From Marvania coccoides (taxonomy: Eukaryota > Chlorophyta > Trebouxiophyceae > Chlorellales > Chlorellaceae), in assembly GCA_963854735.1 (NCBI GenBank), contig OY978106.1:248001-312000 (forward strand): a stretch of 64,000 nucleotides of DNA. The letters are read 5' to 3'. Positions 47,560-59,309 of this stretch are shown here, in pieces; the first letter of the stretch is position 1; every line of letters starts with the position of its first letter. The notes beneath the pieces were generated by a model. That model searched no databases. It saw only the letters and a program-made list of their open reading frames with translations, and had not been told where the DNA came from. A program made the translations under genes and the position numbers.

Positions 47560-49801
47560 TTACGTGTTCGTGGTTGTCACAACTGCAAGCGATGAACGCC
47601 CGCTGAATTCATTCAAACTTCCGCTCCTGCTGCTGCTGCTGCGATGCCTCATTGAGCTCCTGAACTCCAGCTCAATTTTCACCAGCTCCCTCCATACCTC
47701 GCAGAATTTCGGCCTGCCTGTGGGTTCCTGCGCCCAGCACCGCTCGGCAAGCCGTCGGTACGCTAGCGGCGCGTCGTCGTCAAATTCAGGGCGCAGCCAG
47801 CCTCCAATCACTCCAGCACATATCTGTGCCTCCATCAAGTTGGAGTAGGGCCGATCACAGTGGTACATTTCCCACAGCATGATGCCGAAAGCAAAAATGT
47901 CGGCAGGGCAGCCTTGGGTGCCCGGCGCCTCAAATGACTCTGGAGCCATGTATGCCAGGGTGCCCCCCACCACCTCGCTGTCGTCTTCATGTTCAGAGCT
48001 CCTGGACAGCCCGAAATCTGCCAATTTTGCGATGTAGCCGCGACGGTCTGCTCGCTCCCGTTTAAGCAGCACGTTTGCAGGTTTGAGATCGCCATGCACG
48101 ACGCCATGCTGTGCATGAATGTACTCCATTCCCTTTGCGATCTCAGCGGCTGTGCGCAGCAGCGCCCGGTAGGTGGCCCTAGGAGACCACTTCGCGGAGG
48201 GGATGAAAGCCTTCTTCTTGAGGGCTTGCGCGAGCGAACCGAGGTCGCAGTGCTCCATGACGACCACCAGAATGGCCTCACACGGGGTGAGATGCAGATT
48301 CTCCAGCTGGAAGATAGACTGCACTCCCCCGTCTGCACACACATGACGGAAAATGGATAAATATCCAACCAATTCAACGTCGGAAACATAAAAAACGTAG
48401 CGCGCGATTAATGAATCCCGACTCTTTTATGCATTTTTTTTCTGATTAAAAAGAAAAACTCACGCTTTCTTTTCACCGGCGAGCCAAAGCCTTCCTCGCT
48501 GTTGAAGGAATCCATGCGAGGGGCAACGGCACCGCTCGAGGGCGGGGTCTCTCCTCCCTGCAACGTCCGCCGGCGCTTCACCCCGCGCATCTCCGCCCTC
48601 TCGCTTTCCGTACTTGTGGAAGAAAGCTGCTGGCTGGGCGTAGCAGGCTCAGCATGGGGCACCCACAGCGCTGGGATGGTATCTCCTTCCACAGGAGTCG
48701 TGCTGCGCTCGTGGGCGACCTTGGAACCCAGGAACGCCGCGCCAAAATCCGAAGCCAGCGTCCTTTTGGGGCTCGGCTGCCTTTCTGCTGTGGCGTCGTC
48801 GCCTCCTTCCGCTGAGCTCAGCTCATCGTTGTTCGGCTGTGTCAGCACAGTCCAGGAGAAGGTCTGCACGCAGTTTGGGTGCGCCAGCTTTTTACTCAGC
48901 ACAACCTCCCTGACGGCACGGCCGAGAGAGTCAGCGCGGTCGGTGCGCGTCCGAATGTACTTCACAGCCACTGGTGCGCCCCGCCACTGCCCTCGGTATA
49001 CAGACCTGAAGAAAAAAGAAACAGCGTATCAAACAATAGCCAAATAATAGCCAGGACTGCTTTATAACACATAGGCCAAGCATGCGTGTTTTCAATTTCA
49101 ACATGAATTGAATAGATTATTGCTCACCCAAATGCGCCGCCTCCCAGTTTCCCTTGAACGTCAATCTCGTCCATGTGGATCTCATCGGTGGACGTCCACG
49201 GCATTTCCATCTCCGCTGACCCCTCCACGAACCCAGAGCCGCCAGGGCTGAGCAGCCCGCTGGGCGCAGGCGTCATCAGGAAACGCTGCACAGGGGAAGA
49301 AGGAAGGAACGGCGTGGACTGGTCGCCGGACGCCAGGCGCTGCAGCACCGTTCTGCCGTCCATTTGCTCCATCGCCGCACTTGCGCAGCGCACGAGGTGG
49401 CCCATAAGGTGAGCAGTTGGGCTGCGGGGTCGGCCGCCCCCAGCAGCAAAGGCGGAAGACGCAGCGGCTGCCGCGGCAGAGGGGGTGCCCTGCTGCTCCA
49501 AGGAGTCACTGGTAGGGCGGCGGCTGAGGGTGCGCACCAGTGGAAGCCCTGGACGAGGGAGGCCGATGGGCGGCTCTGCTGCTGCTTCGACCACCTCCGC
49601 CTCTACAGAAAACGAGTTTGATCCAACCGCGCACCCTAGAATCTTGACCTCCGTAAGCTCTTCTTCATCCTCTTTCGGTGGCTCTGCGTTGGAAGAGTTA
49701 TTTCGTTGCCTGAAAGCCTCCGCAGCGGCCACACCGACAGCCACGCCCGCAACCAAACAGATGATGGGCAAAATTATCACCAAAGCGATAATCGCAATCA
49801 T
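47560..49801 (-). CDS. Membrane-anchored TKL-family protein kinase
   Basis: Three exons on the minus strand, 49801-49128, 49005-48464 and 48332-47560, give 662 residues. A hydrophobic segment opens the protein (IIALVIILPIICLVAGVAVG), acting as signal anchor or membrane span; a ~190-residue Ser/Pro-rich region follows. The kinase domain has LGGGAFGSVYRGQW, VAVKYIRT (ATP lysine), VVHGDLKPANVLL, LADFGLSR and AYMAPESF. Replacement of the usual HRD arginine by glycine (HGDLKPAN) is common in algal TKL kinases. About 120 Ser/Pro-rich residues are inserted in the N-lobe between the HPNCVQTFSW strand and the VVVMEHCDLGSL hinge; the intron 2 junction lies at the end of this insert. Substrates are unknown. 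Confidence 0.87.
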
Positions 49802-50539
49802 ATCGTGAATTTATCACCAATGAAGTTATTTATGTGATCGACTATCAGAGCTCAAGTTGCGAAAAACAAGTTCGTTGGAAACATCATTCGATGAAAGTGG
49901 TGGAGAGGAAGGAACACGCGTCAAGGTCTAATCTCGTTTCGATGGTACGATCAGAATATTATTTATTTACTGAAGTGTGTTGTGGCTAGAATGTCGAAGC
50001 GCAGAGGACGAGGCACGTCGAAATAACCAAGAGAGGCTCGTCGGACATAGTTACGAGCTGTATGGAGCCTCTTATAAATTATTTTTATAAATTTCTTATA
50101 AAAGTAGCGAGATTTCTAAGGCAGCTTCTTACTTCCTCTGATATAAAATAACAGAGAGGGGCTCAGCAGGCGCAGCAGCGTGCCCCTCTCAACTTTTTTT
50201 GACTGGCGGTTTTGAGAAGGTTTATCCTAGCCAGATATGGATGGAAAAGTATGCCATTGCTTCCTCGCATACTGCTGAGGTGAATCAGCAAGAACACATG
50301 CATGCAGCGATCGGCAACTGGTTGTGTTTTTCCTTCTTGAGGCGTCGGCATACTCAGCGCCAAGCCCATGTTTGAGGAGCTTCTCCACATTCAAGCAGCC
50401 GACAGCTGTAAAACGGTTTCACTCAAACCCCAGGGTTTCGGTCCAAAAAAAGAAAAGTGGAAAAGAAAACTGGCTTGGACGACCAAGTAAACAACAGAGC
50501 AAAAAAATCCGCTAAAAATCACCTAATAAATAAAACGTA
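49802..50539. other. Divergent intergenic region
   Basis: About 740 bp between the TKL kinase and the TPR gene, presumably both promoters. It includes a TTATAAATTATTTTTATAAATTTCTTATAAAA stretch near 50071-50103 but no recognised gene or RNA. Confidence 0.45.
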
Positions 50540-53319
50540 ATGTATGGCTGGCCGTGGGGACGAGTTAGAACGCCTCACTGGGGAACAGAGGCCGCGAAGA
50601 GAAAAGGCGTCGAGCTGTTCAATGAAGGATATTTTTTTGACGCGGTCAGCGCATTTAACTGGGCTGCCAAGCATACTCCAGATGACTACCTCATCTACGC
50701 CAACCGCGCAGCCGCGCTGACCCAGCTCGGCCATTTTCAAAAAGCGATCAGCGACTGCGAACATGCGTTGTTCTTGAATCCTGAGTAAGCGAACAGCAAA
50801 CACACATATCCAGCAACCCATTTTTATCATCTGCGCACCCCCCCCTTGCCACCGCATCCCCCCGTAATCATAATCATACATTTTATTTGACTTTTTTTAC
50901 TTATCGCCCGCCCCTCTATTCCAGTTACGCCCGGGCATACATCCGCTGGGGGCGGGCGCTGATTGGGCTGGGACACTACGAGGCAGCAAAAATAGTGGCT
51001 GTGAAGGCACTTTCCGACCCTGCCATCAGCGATTTAGTGGACAGCGTGATTTCTGATGCTGAGCGGGGGCGGCAAGGACTCCCGACAGCTCACCCTCTGC
51101 CGCCCAAAGCAGCTGCTGCCACCCCTGCAGAAGTTTCCACGCCCACAGGGAGCGTCACCCCGTCGGTGAGCCCCGCCGCCTCCGCAGACTTCCCTTCTTC
51201 TCCCTCCAGCAGCGATGGCCGCTCAACCCTTCAGCAGCTGCGGGACTCGACTGCTGTCCACGTGGGACGGGGGTCAATGCAGGCGGTGCGCGCGTTCGAT
51301 GCCGCACTGGAGCAGTACCCTTGGCACGCGCCTTGGTATGTGTACCGCAGTGTGTCGTACAACGAAATGGTGAGGAAAGAAATGGCAGGCGACGAGTCCG
51401 AGGCTTCCTACTGGCTGATGCAGGCGGTGCAAGACGCGACGGTGGCATTGGAGCTGGGGGAGGTGGAGGATGACGTGCGCTTTTCTGCGCTGATCAACCG
51501 CGCCAGAGCAAGAGCGGACCTTGGTGAGTTAGTTGGTTGGTAGCAATAGTATAGTGTGCTATACTTACTTTTATTTAGCTTCAAATGAAAAGTATCGTTT
51601 GGGAAATGGAAAATTTTAGAATTTTGAAAATCTGTGTTTTGTTGCTTATATAGCCCTCAGTTCCTCAATACCAATGGAGACCCGCCTTACGTTTCCCGCG
51701 CCCGCTTTATTTTTTGATTTGCAGGAGACTACGAAGGGGCGGTCTTCGACGGAATGAAAGCAGCGGAGCTGGAGGGCATCACCTTGGATGATCGCAGCAT
51801 CGCCAAAAATGATGTGTCGCTATGGCGGCAGTACGCAGCTGAATGTGAGGCAGAGACGAGCCGCCTGGAGCTGGATTATATCCAACAATTGATCGCAAAA
51901 GGCAAAGAAGAGGCTGCCAACGTCGCTGCTCAGAAAAAAGAGCTTGGTGAAGAAGCAACTGCGGCAGGGGCGGTGGGCGGCGGCGGCAACGGCAGCGGGC
52001 CTTCAAGCCCGCAGCTGGCAACGGAAGAACCGCGCCGCAGCAGCAGTGGTGCGCATGAGAAGGGCGAAAAAGAGGAGGAGGAGGAAGGGGGTCAGCAGGT
52101 TGAATCTTCTTACAAAGTGGAGTTTCGAAAAACCATCGTTGTTCAAACGCTGCCTAACTCGCTAGAAAAACAACCCCCTGCAGCAACCCGACCTGCTGAA
52201 GCACAGGCAGCGGCGTCTCCAGCCTCCCAACCCCCCACCACTGCAGCAGCGTCTCCCCCGCAGCCCAAGCCCCAGCCCAGTCTCTCCGCCTATTTAGAGC
52301 ACGACAGGCGAGCGAAGCAGCTCCAGGCCGCCGGCCAACTGGACGCTGCGCTGCAGTGTTGGTTCGATTACCTTCATCGCTTCCCCATGGACCCTAACGC
52401 ACATTTCAAGCGGGCTCACCTGTGTTCCGCGGTTGAGCGCCCCATTGAGGCCATGCGGCACCTGCAGACGGTGGAGGATCTTTCAGAGCGGCAGGAGCTG
52501 CCGCAGCTGTTGCGATATAAGGCTCTCATGCTGCGCGGGCGGGTGCTGGTGCAGTTGGACAGTTTTGACGATGGCATCGCTGCGCTGGATGCGGCTGCGG
52601 AGCTTGCAGCTGCGGCCCCCAGCTTGCCTGATGCATACGAAAAGAGAGCGCGGGAGGAGCAGATGCAGTACTTTGCGTGGAAGGAAAAAGCGGCTGTGCT
52701 GGAAGAAAGCAAAAGGAGGAAGGCTGCAGCGTTGGCAAGGGAGGCGAGCGCTGATGGCAGTGGGAAGCGGGGGCAGTTAATTGAGATGATAGGCGGTGAT
52801 GATGACAGCAGGGCAGGAGGGAAGGAAGACGAGGGGTCCTCTCTCGACTCGAGCTTAAAGGAGATCACCGTCGAGTTGCATTGCCAACTCGCTGAGGATG
52901 CCGCAGAAACAGGAGATTGGGCCAAGGCGGAGGAAGAGAGCGAAAAGGTGAGTTATCAATCTGAAACTCAAAAGATAAAGCTTGATATAAGGGGGAAATT
53001 GCGAGGGAGTAGTTTTTTCACCATTGCTTTTTCACACCATTTGCAGGCCTTAGTCATGGATGCCTCGTGCATGCTGGCACGGCAGCTGCGCGCTCGGGCG
53101 TACGAGAAGCAGGGCATGCTGGAGCAGGCGGTTGCTGAGTTTGAATTTTTGGAAGGCTCCGGGGACAAGGAAGCCGCTGCGAAGGTGCGCAAGCTGCAGG
53201 CAGAGATACACAAGCGAGATCGATCATATGGCGCTGATGGCTCCAGCGATGATGGGGAGATTGACAAAGACGCATTTTTTGAAATTGAGAATTTAGACTT
53301 TGACAAAATGACTTTCTAG
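50540..53319 (+). CDS. TPR-repeat protein
   Basis: Four exons, 50540-50784, 50925-51523, 51725-52947 and 53047-53319, give 779 residues. The N-terminus carries about three tetratricopeptide repeats of the STI1/DNAJC7 kind (AKRKGVELFNEGYFFDAVSA; LIYANRAAALTQLGHFQKAI; AYIRWGRALIGLGHYEAA), with further TPR-like helices at about residues 230-300 and 500-600. Long Ala/Ser/Pro and Glu-rich linkers separate them. The C-terminus ends with a short acidic/aromatic tail (FFEIENLDFDKMTF). No J domain was found. The TPRs suggest a co-chaperone or scaffold, but carboxylate-clamp residues were not checked rigorously. Confidence 0.82.
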
Positions 53320-53488
53320 GGGTGCTGCCCTGTGGACGGTCTCTTTTCTTTTCATGCGATTTGATCGTTTCATTTGCTTCGCATATTCATTTAAAATAGC
53401 GGCTTGTGAAAAACTGCACTAGTCACAAAAATACAATGAAGTATATGAAAAAATGAAGTAGTGCACAACAGACACGCTCAAACAGGTT

Positions 53489-56400
53489 TTATTTAATTGT
53501 TGTTCTGGCAAGGTGCTGCAGCAACATGTGTGCCTCCGCCCTGCACGCCGCCGCCTTGCCAGCTCTCTCTGCGGCTTTGAAGCTGCGAGGGTCGCTGCAG
53601 GCAGCAGCCTTCAAGGCGTACCGCGCTGCCTTGGCCAGCAGCAGCGTGGCTGCAGAACGCACCATTCTATCTCCAGGGCCAATAGCGCTTCCTTCATGCA
53701 GCCTATCAGGCGTCACCACCTCTATTCCAGCTCCACTTCTGTCCTTGATCCCGCTGCCGTCGCGGCCGCTCTCATTTTCAAAGTTTTCGCTGCCCAGGAA
53801 GGACACCCCCGCCAGGCGCTCTCCCAGCTCCGCCACGTCAGCAGGTAACCCACCAGGCGCATTCTGCCCGTACAACTTCGCTGCTGAATCAAATCCGCCG
53901 GGAGCCGGCAATGCTCGAGACCCTCCCTTCACTGCTGCTGGCCCAAATCCATGTGGGGGCGCTACCACAGACCGTTTTGGGGCACTAAAATCGATGCCTG
54001 GGGGGCGGTAAGGTCGCAGCTTCCTTCCCACTGCTGCCGCCCTTTGTTGCCTCACCTCTGGGTGATCCTCCGCAAGCAGGCGCAGCCTCAACCTGGGACC
54101 GTGCGCCCTGGACACGTCAGCCCCCATTTCGACCCAGGTTTCTTGCATTGGAGTGTATTGGACAACTGTATCGCCTGTGAGCGCATCCACGATGGCCACG
54201 CCGGCTGCGGGATCAGCTGGGTCGTGAGAAAGGGTCAGCGTGGAGGTGGGTGTTGAGGGAGAAGGCTCGATGGAAGCGTCCTCGGGGCGGCGCAGGGGAG
54301 GGCACACGGCGCCGTCTTTTGTCGTCAAGTGAATGGTTGCCTGCATGAGTGGAAATTAACCATTTAAAGGCTGATTTTTATGAATTGCGGGGAAAAAAGT
54401 CACAGTTCCAAGTGAATATACATAATTTTTATGTATTATGGAAAAAATGTAGAAAAAGGAGGAGAATGAAAACTTGAAAAAAAATAGAAAAGAAAAAAAA
54501 TAGAAATTTTTAAAAGCGGCTTGCCTTGGTGTGGTAGCGAGGAATGAAGACCCGCAGCGCCATTCCCTCCGCGCCCAAACCCACCACCATTGCCGGCTCC
54601 ACCTGCGGCCGCGTCGCCAGCAGCAGCAGCAGGAACAGATCGGCGCAATTTTTTTGCGCCCGCTTGGCCGCCCGATGGCGCTCATTCATCACCGCCGCGC
54701 GCTCAGATACATCGGCAACGACAAATTCACTGCCTCCCTCTGGTTCTGCACGATTCAGCGCTGCTAAAAGCTGCCTGTGCACCACCACATCAGCGTACCT
54801 TCGAATTGGCGAAGTGAAGTGGGTGTAGAAGGGCAGGGCAAGGCCGTAATGCCCCGTCACGCCGCCAGCCTCGGCCGCAGCGCAGTACTGCGCCTCGCTC
54901 ATGCCTCGCGTGGTGCTGGCCCGAATTAAGGTAGAAAGAGCGGGCGGAGCGGCATTGCACGCGATACGGAGCGATGGACCCAGGCCTTCCGGGGACAAAT
55001 CCAGGGGCGCACCAATTTCCGCGCACAGCTCCGCCACCTCTAGCAGTCCCTCACGCCGCGGCGGCGCGTGGTGCCGCAGCAGCGCCCCCCTACGGTCGCT
55101 TTGCCAAACTCTCTTTGCCACCGCTGAATTCGCAAATATCATCATCTCAGCCACCGTGCGCATCACAGGCAGCTCCGACTTCACCGTCACCCCCGAGGGC
55201 CGCCCATCTCCCCCCGTTTGAAATCGCAGCTCCGCGCTTTCCAGCTCCATCGCCCCGGCTGCCACCCTCCGCTCCCGCAGCGCGTCACCCAGCGCACTCA
55301 GCATGCGCAGCTCGGGCAGAAGGCGCGCCACATCTACAGCAGGCAGCGCGTGCCCTGGGGCCGCAGGTTTGCCGTCCAAAAGGTCTTGCACTTGAGCATA
55401 CTCCAGCTGGTGGCGGGACCTGATGACAAAAGAAGAAATAAAGAAGCCTTGACACGTTTCGCCATGCACGGACAAGTGCAAAATTTAAACCAGCCGACAC
55501 ATCGAAAAAGGGAAAAGGAAAAGAAAATTGGGCGCACCTGATCAGGGACCGGCCAAACCAAACGTCTTGCACTGCGAACGGCGGCTCAGGGCACAGCGTC
55601 CAGATGACGCTCACCGCCAGCCGGTCCCGCCCCGCTCGCAGCGATGCCGCGTCCTCTGAAATGGCATGCGGCAGCATGTCAAGGCGGCGGTCCACTAGGT
55701 AGACGGTGGTGCACCTAAACGCAGTTGAAATTACGATAAATAGTTGGCTATTTACTTCTTACGTCCTCATAATAAAACGAAGGGACAAATAATACAATAC
55801 ACGCGAGAAGAACAGAATAATAACGCTAACAAACTTGATAAAATAGGGAAACGAGGGAGGAAAAACCCCTTGGATAAGCCCAAAGAACAAAGACTGACCT
55901 GGCTGCTGCTTCCGCGTCCAGCGCTGAGCCGTCCCTCACAAAGTGCGACACGTCAGCTATGTGCACCCCCACCTCTATGCTGCCGTTCTGCAGCACCCTA
56001 GCGTGCATAGCATCGTCCACGTCGGTACAACCTGGAGGGTCAATACTCACCACAAAGTACTCATCCCCCCGCAGGTCCCGCCGCCCCGCCGCCAGCTCCG
56101 CCGCCGCTTGCTGCTCGTCCAGCCACCACCCGCCGCCTGGGCCGTCTTGCAGCGGCAGCTCCCGCAGCGCTGGAGCGCCGAACGGCTGCCATCGCACCCC
56201 GCTGGCCGCCAGGATCGCGTCGGTTTCGGTTCGGAGGTCGTTGACGGGGCCCAGCACGCGCAGCACGTGCGCATGAGGAAAGTTTGACCCCCGCTCCCAG
56301 CCGTCAATCCTGAGCACGAGCCTCTGCCCCAACGCGTGCGCCAAGTTGCGAGACCGCAGCCTGCAGCGCGGGAGGCGGCGGTCAAAGGGGACGCACAGCA

Positions 56401-57770
56401 CGCTCAGCACGCCCCGCCCCCCAGCGTCTCTCCCCGCCAAATTTCGCAGCGCGGCCTCGTCGTCATCGGAAATGCACGCTACGACCTCTGCTGAGGACCG
56501 CTGCAGCATCGCGACCACCTCTCCAGGCCTTCCAGCTGTCATGCCTTCCCTTCTTTGCCCTCCACCAGCATATTGTCCTCCTTCCCCGGTTGCTGCTGCT
56601 TCAGCAGCATCGTCAGCGCTCCCCGACAAAAATGCAGCGTCCAGGTCGGTCGCAGCCTCAGCCTCAGTGCCTAATTCTTCAGCAACTGCCTCCACCGGGC
56701 CGCCCTCGTCGGCATCCCCCTCCTCCCCTTTGGTTGCCTCCGAAAGAGAGGAAAGGAGTTTCACGGCCACAACATCGCCATGCATAGCTCGGTTCATCGA
56801 CGCGCGGCCTTGCAGCAGCACAGGGGCACCTCCTCCGACGGGCATGGCGGCAGCGGTGCGGGGGTCGCGTGCGCTGACGCTCAGCACGCATTTCAAAAGC
56901 GAGCCGTCTGCCAGGCCCGCCGCCACCGCTTCGTTTGACAAATGCGCCTCGGCGTTAGGTTGCACATGCGCTGGTTCCCGCGCGGAAGCCTCCATCGACT
57001 CAAACACGTCAGTGATGGCCGGTACTGCCACCCACCGTCCCGCAAAGTATTGCTTTCTAGTGAGAACGTGAACGCCAGGCTGTAACCGCTGCCAGTCACC
57101 GCCATCCCCAGAGCCTGCGGCCCCTAGCTGCTCTGCCAGCGCGTCTGACACCACCAGCACCATGGGTGTCCGTCTGAGGTGCTCGTAGTACCAGTCTGCG
57201 GCCGCTAAAAGGTCGCTGCCGGACTGCATCCCGCCAGCCCCCGCCGCAGGCGCCGTCTGCGCATTGTGGAGGTTGTCAAACAGGACGCACGATCGACGGC
57301 GGTCGTGGTACAGCGCCCGCAGCCGCGCAGAGCGTCGAATGTTGGCGTCTGCGAGCTTTCTGAGCACGCTGGATAGGAGAATGACGTTGTCAGCGAGGTC
57401 AGGCAGTTCGAAGATATCCAGGCATTCACGTAAGGCGGCAGCATCGGGAATGACATAATGCGACACGGTGGGCGCAAGGCAAGGGGAGGTGCGGGGGCAG
57501 GTGGGGCAGGCAGCGGCACCGCACGATATGTCGTCGCGGAGGTAGTGCTCCTCTAATGTGGTGCTGACAGTGGTGCGGCGGCGGAAGTGGATGGCCCGCC
57601 GTGTCTGCGGAAGAGATCCCGTTTTTGTGGTCGTTTGGATGCGTTTTTAGTGAAGCAAAGAGTTATCAAACTTTGAATTGAACGGTTTCGAGTGAAGGAG
57701 CGCACCGAGCAGTCACAATCGCACCGAGCAGTCACAATCGCACCTCACGCCTCGCCCACCCCTGCATCAT
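53489..57770 (-). CDS. DIS3: Exosome 3'-5' exoribonuclease RRP44/DIS3
   Basis: Five exons on the minus strand: 57770-57744 (tentative), 57604-55899, 55714-55538, 55419-54525 and 54340-53489, about 1,218 residues. Order of domains: CR3 motif and PIN domain (EHYLRDDISCG with CxxC cysteines, then HYVIPDAAALRE), two cold-shock domains, the RNB nuclease (SIDPPGCTDVDDAMHARVL; TTVYLVDRRLDMLP; HYGLALPFYTHFTSPIRRYA) and an S1-like barrel. RNB aspartates are intact, so 3'-5' hydrolysis is expected. In the PIN domain the glutamate of the VLQEV-type segment appears as Lys (VLRKLADAN), so endonuclease activity may be weak or lost. The C-terminus is longer than usual by about 100 residues. Intron 4 starts GCAAGC. 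Confidence 0.88.
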
Positions 57771-57854
57771 TGCACCATTGTCTTTCCGGGAAATTCTTCT
57801 AGGTTTAATAGCAAAAGAACTCTAAAATTTAATAATTTGAAAAAAGCTGTTCCG

Positions 57855-57980
57855 CTATAGCTCAGTTTCCGGCGTTTCTATTATATTTAATTGCCAGCGA
57901 TTAGCTTATTTCAAACCAAAAGCGAGCTATCCAGGCTTCCCAAAGAGCTAATCGCGAGCTCCCGAAGAGCTTTCTTCTTC
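57855..57980 (+). repeat. Dispersed short repeat, copy 2 (tRNA-like head)
   Basis: Same order of blocks as the segment at 19176-19318, beginning TATAGCTCAGTTTCCGGC and containing AAAAGCGAGCTATCCAGGCTTCCC. A small insertion (GTTTCTATTATATTTAATT) distinguishes it. Confidence 0.6.
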
Positions 57981-58639
57981 GTCGATATCCGCGGAGCCCA
58001 AAGGAATTGTTCTAAAGTAAAGTAGAGAGGTCTTAAAAATCTTAAAATCTTAAAAGATGTGTTGTTGTTGTAGGTGGTGTGCTTGAGGTTTTAAATAGTT
58101 GCCGGCCGGGCCTGATATAAATTTTGTCTCCCCCCCGTCCCAAATGCACTTGGCTTGTTTTAGAATTTACCTGGGGTCAGAAAAAAACACAAACGTCTAT
58201 CTATAAGAATATCTATACGAAGTCAGCGAACTGTGTTTAAAAAACTGCCCATAACCGGAAAAACTGCCCCATAAAAAGTTGGTTTCAGCCGAGGCGAGGA
58301 GGAGCTTCATATTCTTCCGCTGAGCCAAATCGTAAATGGCAAAATCTATTCTGTAACGCCTTTTACTTTTCAGAATCGTTGCCATTTTTTAAATCTTTCA
58401 TTTTCAATTTTTATATTAGATCTTAGGATCTTTCCACACCCTCCCACACCCTCCCACACCTAGGGGGAAGATAGAAATAACATACACACTTTTTCTAAAC
58501 ATGAACAACACTTTTTCTTTCTACTTAACTTAAATCCTAACTTAATACTTGTAAATTCCCAAGGGCACTCCCCCATGGGCATTACAACTTTAACGTGTAA
58601 TTAATATTACGTGTTCTAAAGTCTGCTACTCACGGTACC

Positions 58640-58730
58640 AACCTCTGCAGTGTAGACGTTACAACCATTTGAAAACCTGTAAACCTCGTTGCCCAGATTG
58701 GGTTTTACATGTTACGTCTTGGTGTAACTT
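58640..58730. mobile_element. Two SINE 3' ends facing each other
   Basis: On the + strand GTGTAGACGTTACAACCATTTGAAAACC is followed by AAACC-type tail units up to about 58690. From about 58703 to 58725 the reverse form GGTTTTACATGTTACGTC follows. The bodies of both elements are missing or unrecognisable. Confidence 0.55.
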
Positions 58731-58947
58731 CACGAACGGGAGTTGAGGAGCAGCCGCTGCGTAGCCACTGAAACTTGAAACCTTGCCATCGGGGGATAGT
58801 ACCCCTGGGAGATCGAGGGGCGGCAGGATGGGAATTTACAAAAAAAAAGGTGCCAAACAAAAATAAAGCAAATACAAATTTGAGAGTTTATAATCCGCAC
58901 AGAGACGGCAACAAAGGCCACACGGCAGAAAGGCAATCTTTGGTCCT

Positions 58948-58992
58948 GACAATCATTGTCCTGGCCATGGCTTCATTGTGACAATGAAGCCA
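58948..58992. repeat. Two adjacent perfect palindromes
   Basis: GACAAT-C-ATTGTC at 58948-58960, then TGGCTTCATTGT-G-ACAATGAAGCCA at 58968-58992. Both have a one-base centre and share the ATTGT/ACAAT core. Confidence 0.9.
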
Positions 58993-59309
58993 GGAGAAAC
59001 TGACGAGAGAGGGCACCCAACACCCAGCAGGCGGCTTCCAGTTGCACAAATCGGAGGTCTACACGATAAAATGCTAATTTATCAATCGTTGTAACACATA
59101 ATTGTAGAGCCAGAGACACAAATTTATAAACACGGTCTTGTCTGTCGGTGTAAATAACGCTATAGTGAGCCCTGCACAGACCGGGTGCTTCCACTGTTTT
59201 ATTACTAGTATTTAGAACTAAAAACATTTAAATCTGCCTGTCAATACCGCGGTGCTATACAAACCGCGTTGATTAGCAAGGCCGACGCATCGAGCAGCAT
59301 TTTGAGAGA

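Larger units (their letters stand above)
57771..59309. other. Intergenic region with repeats
   Basis: About 1.5 kb between divergent DIS3 and VTC genes. It contains the second copy of the tRNA-headed repeat, an ATCTTAAA array near 58032-58054, a CCCTCCCACA tandem near 58437-58461, SINE 3' ends and two palindromes, all listed separately. No gene is supported. Confidence 0.55.
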
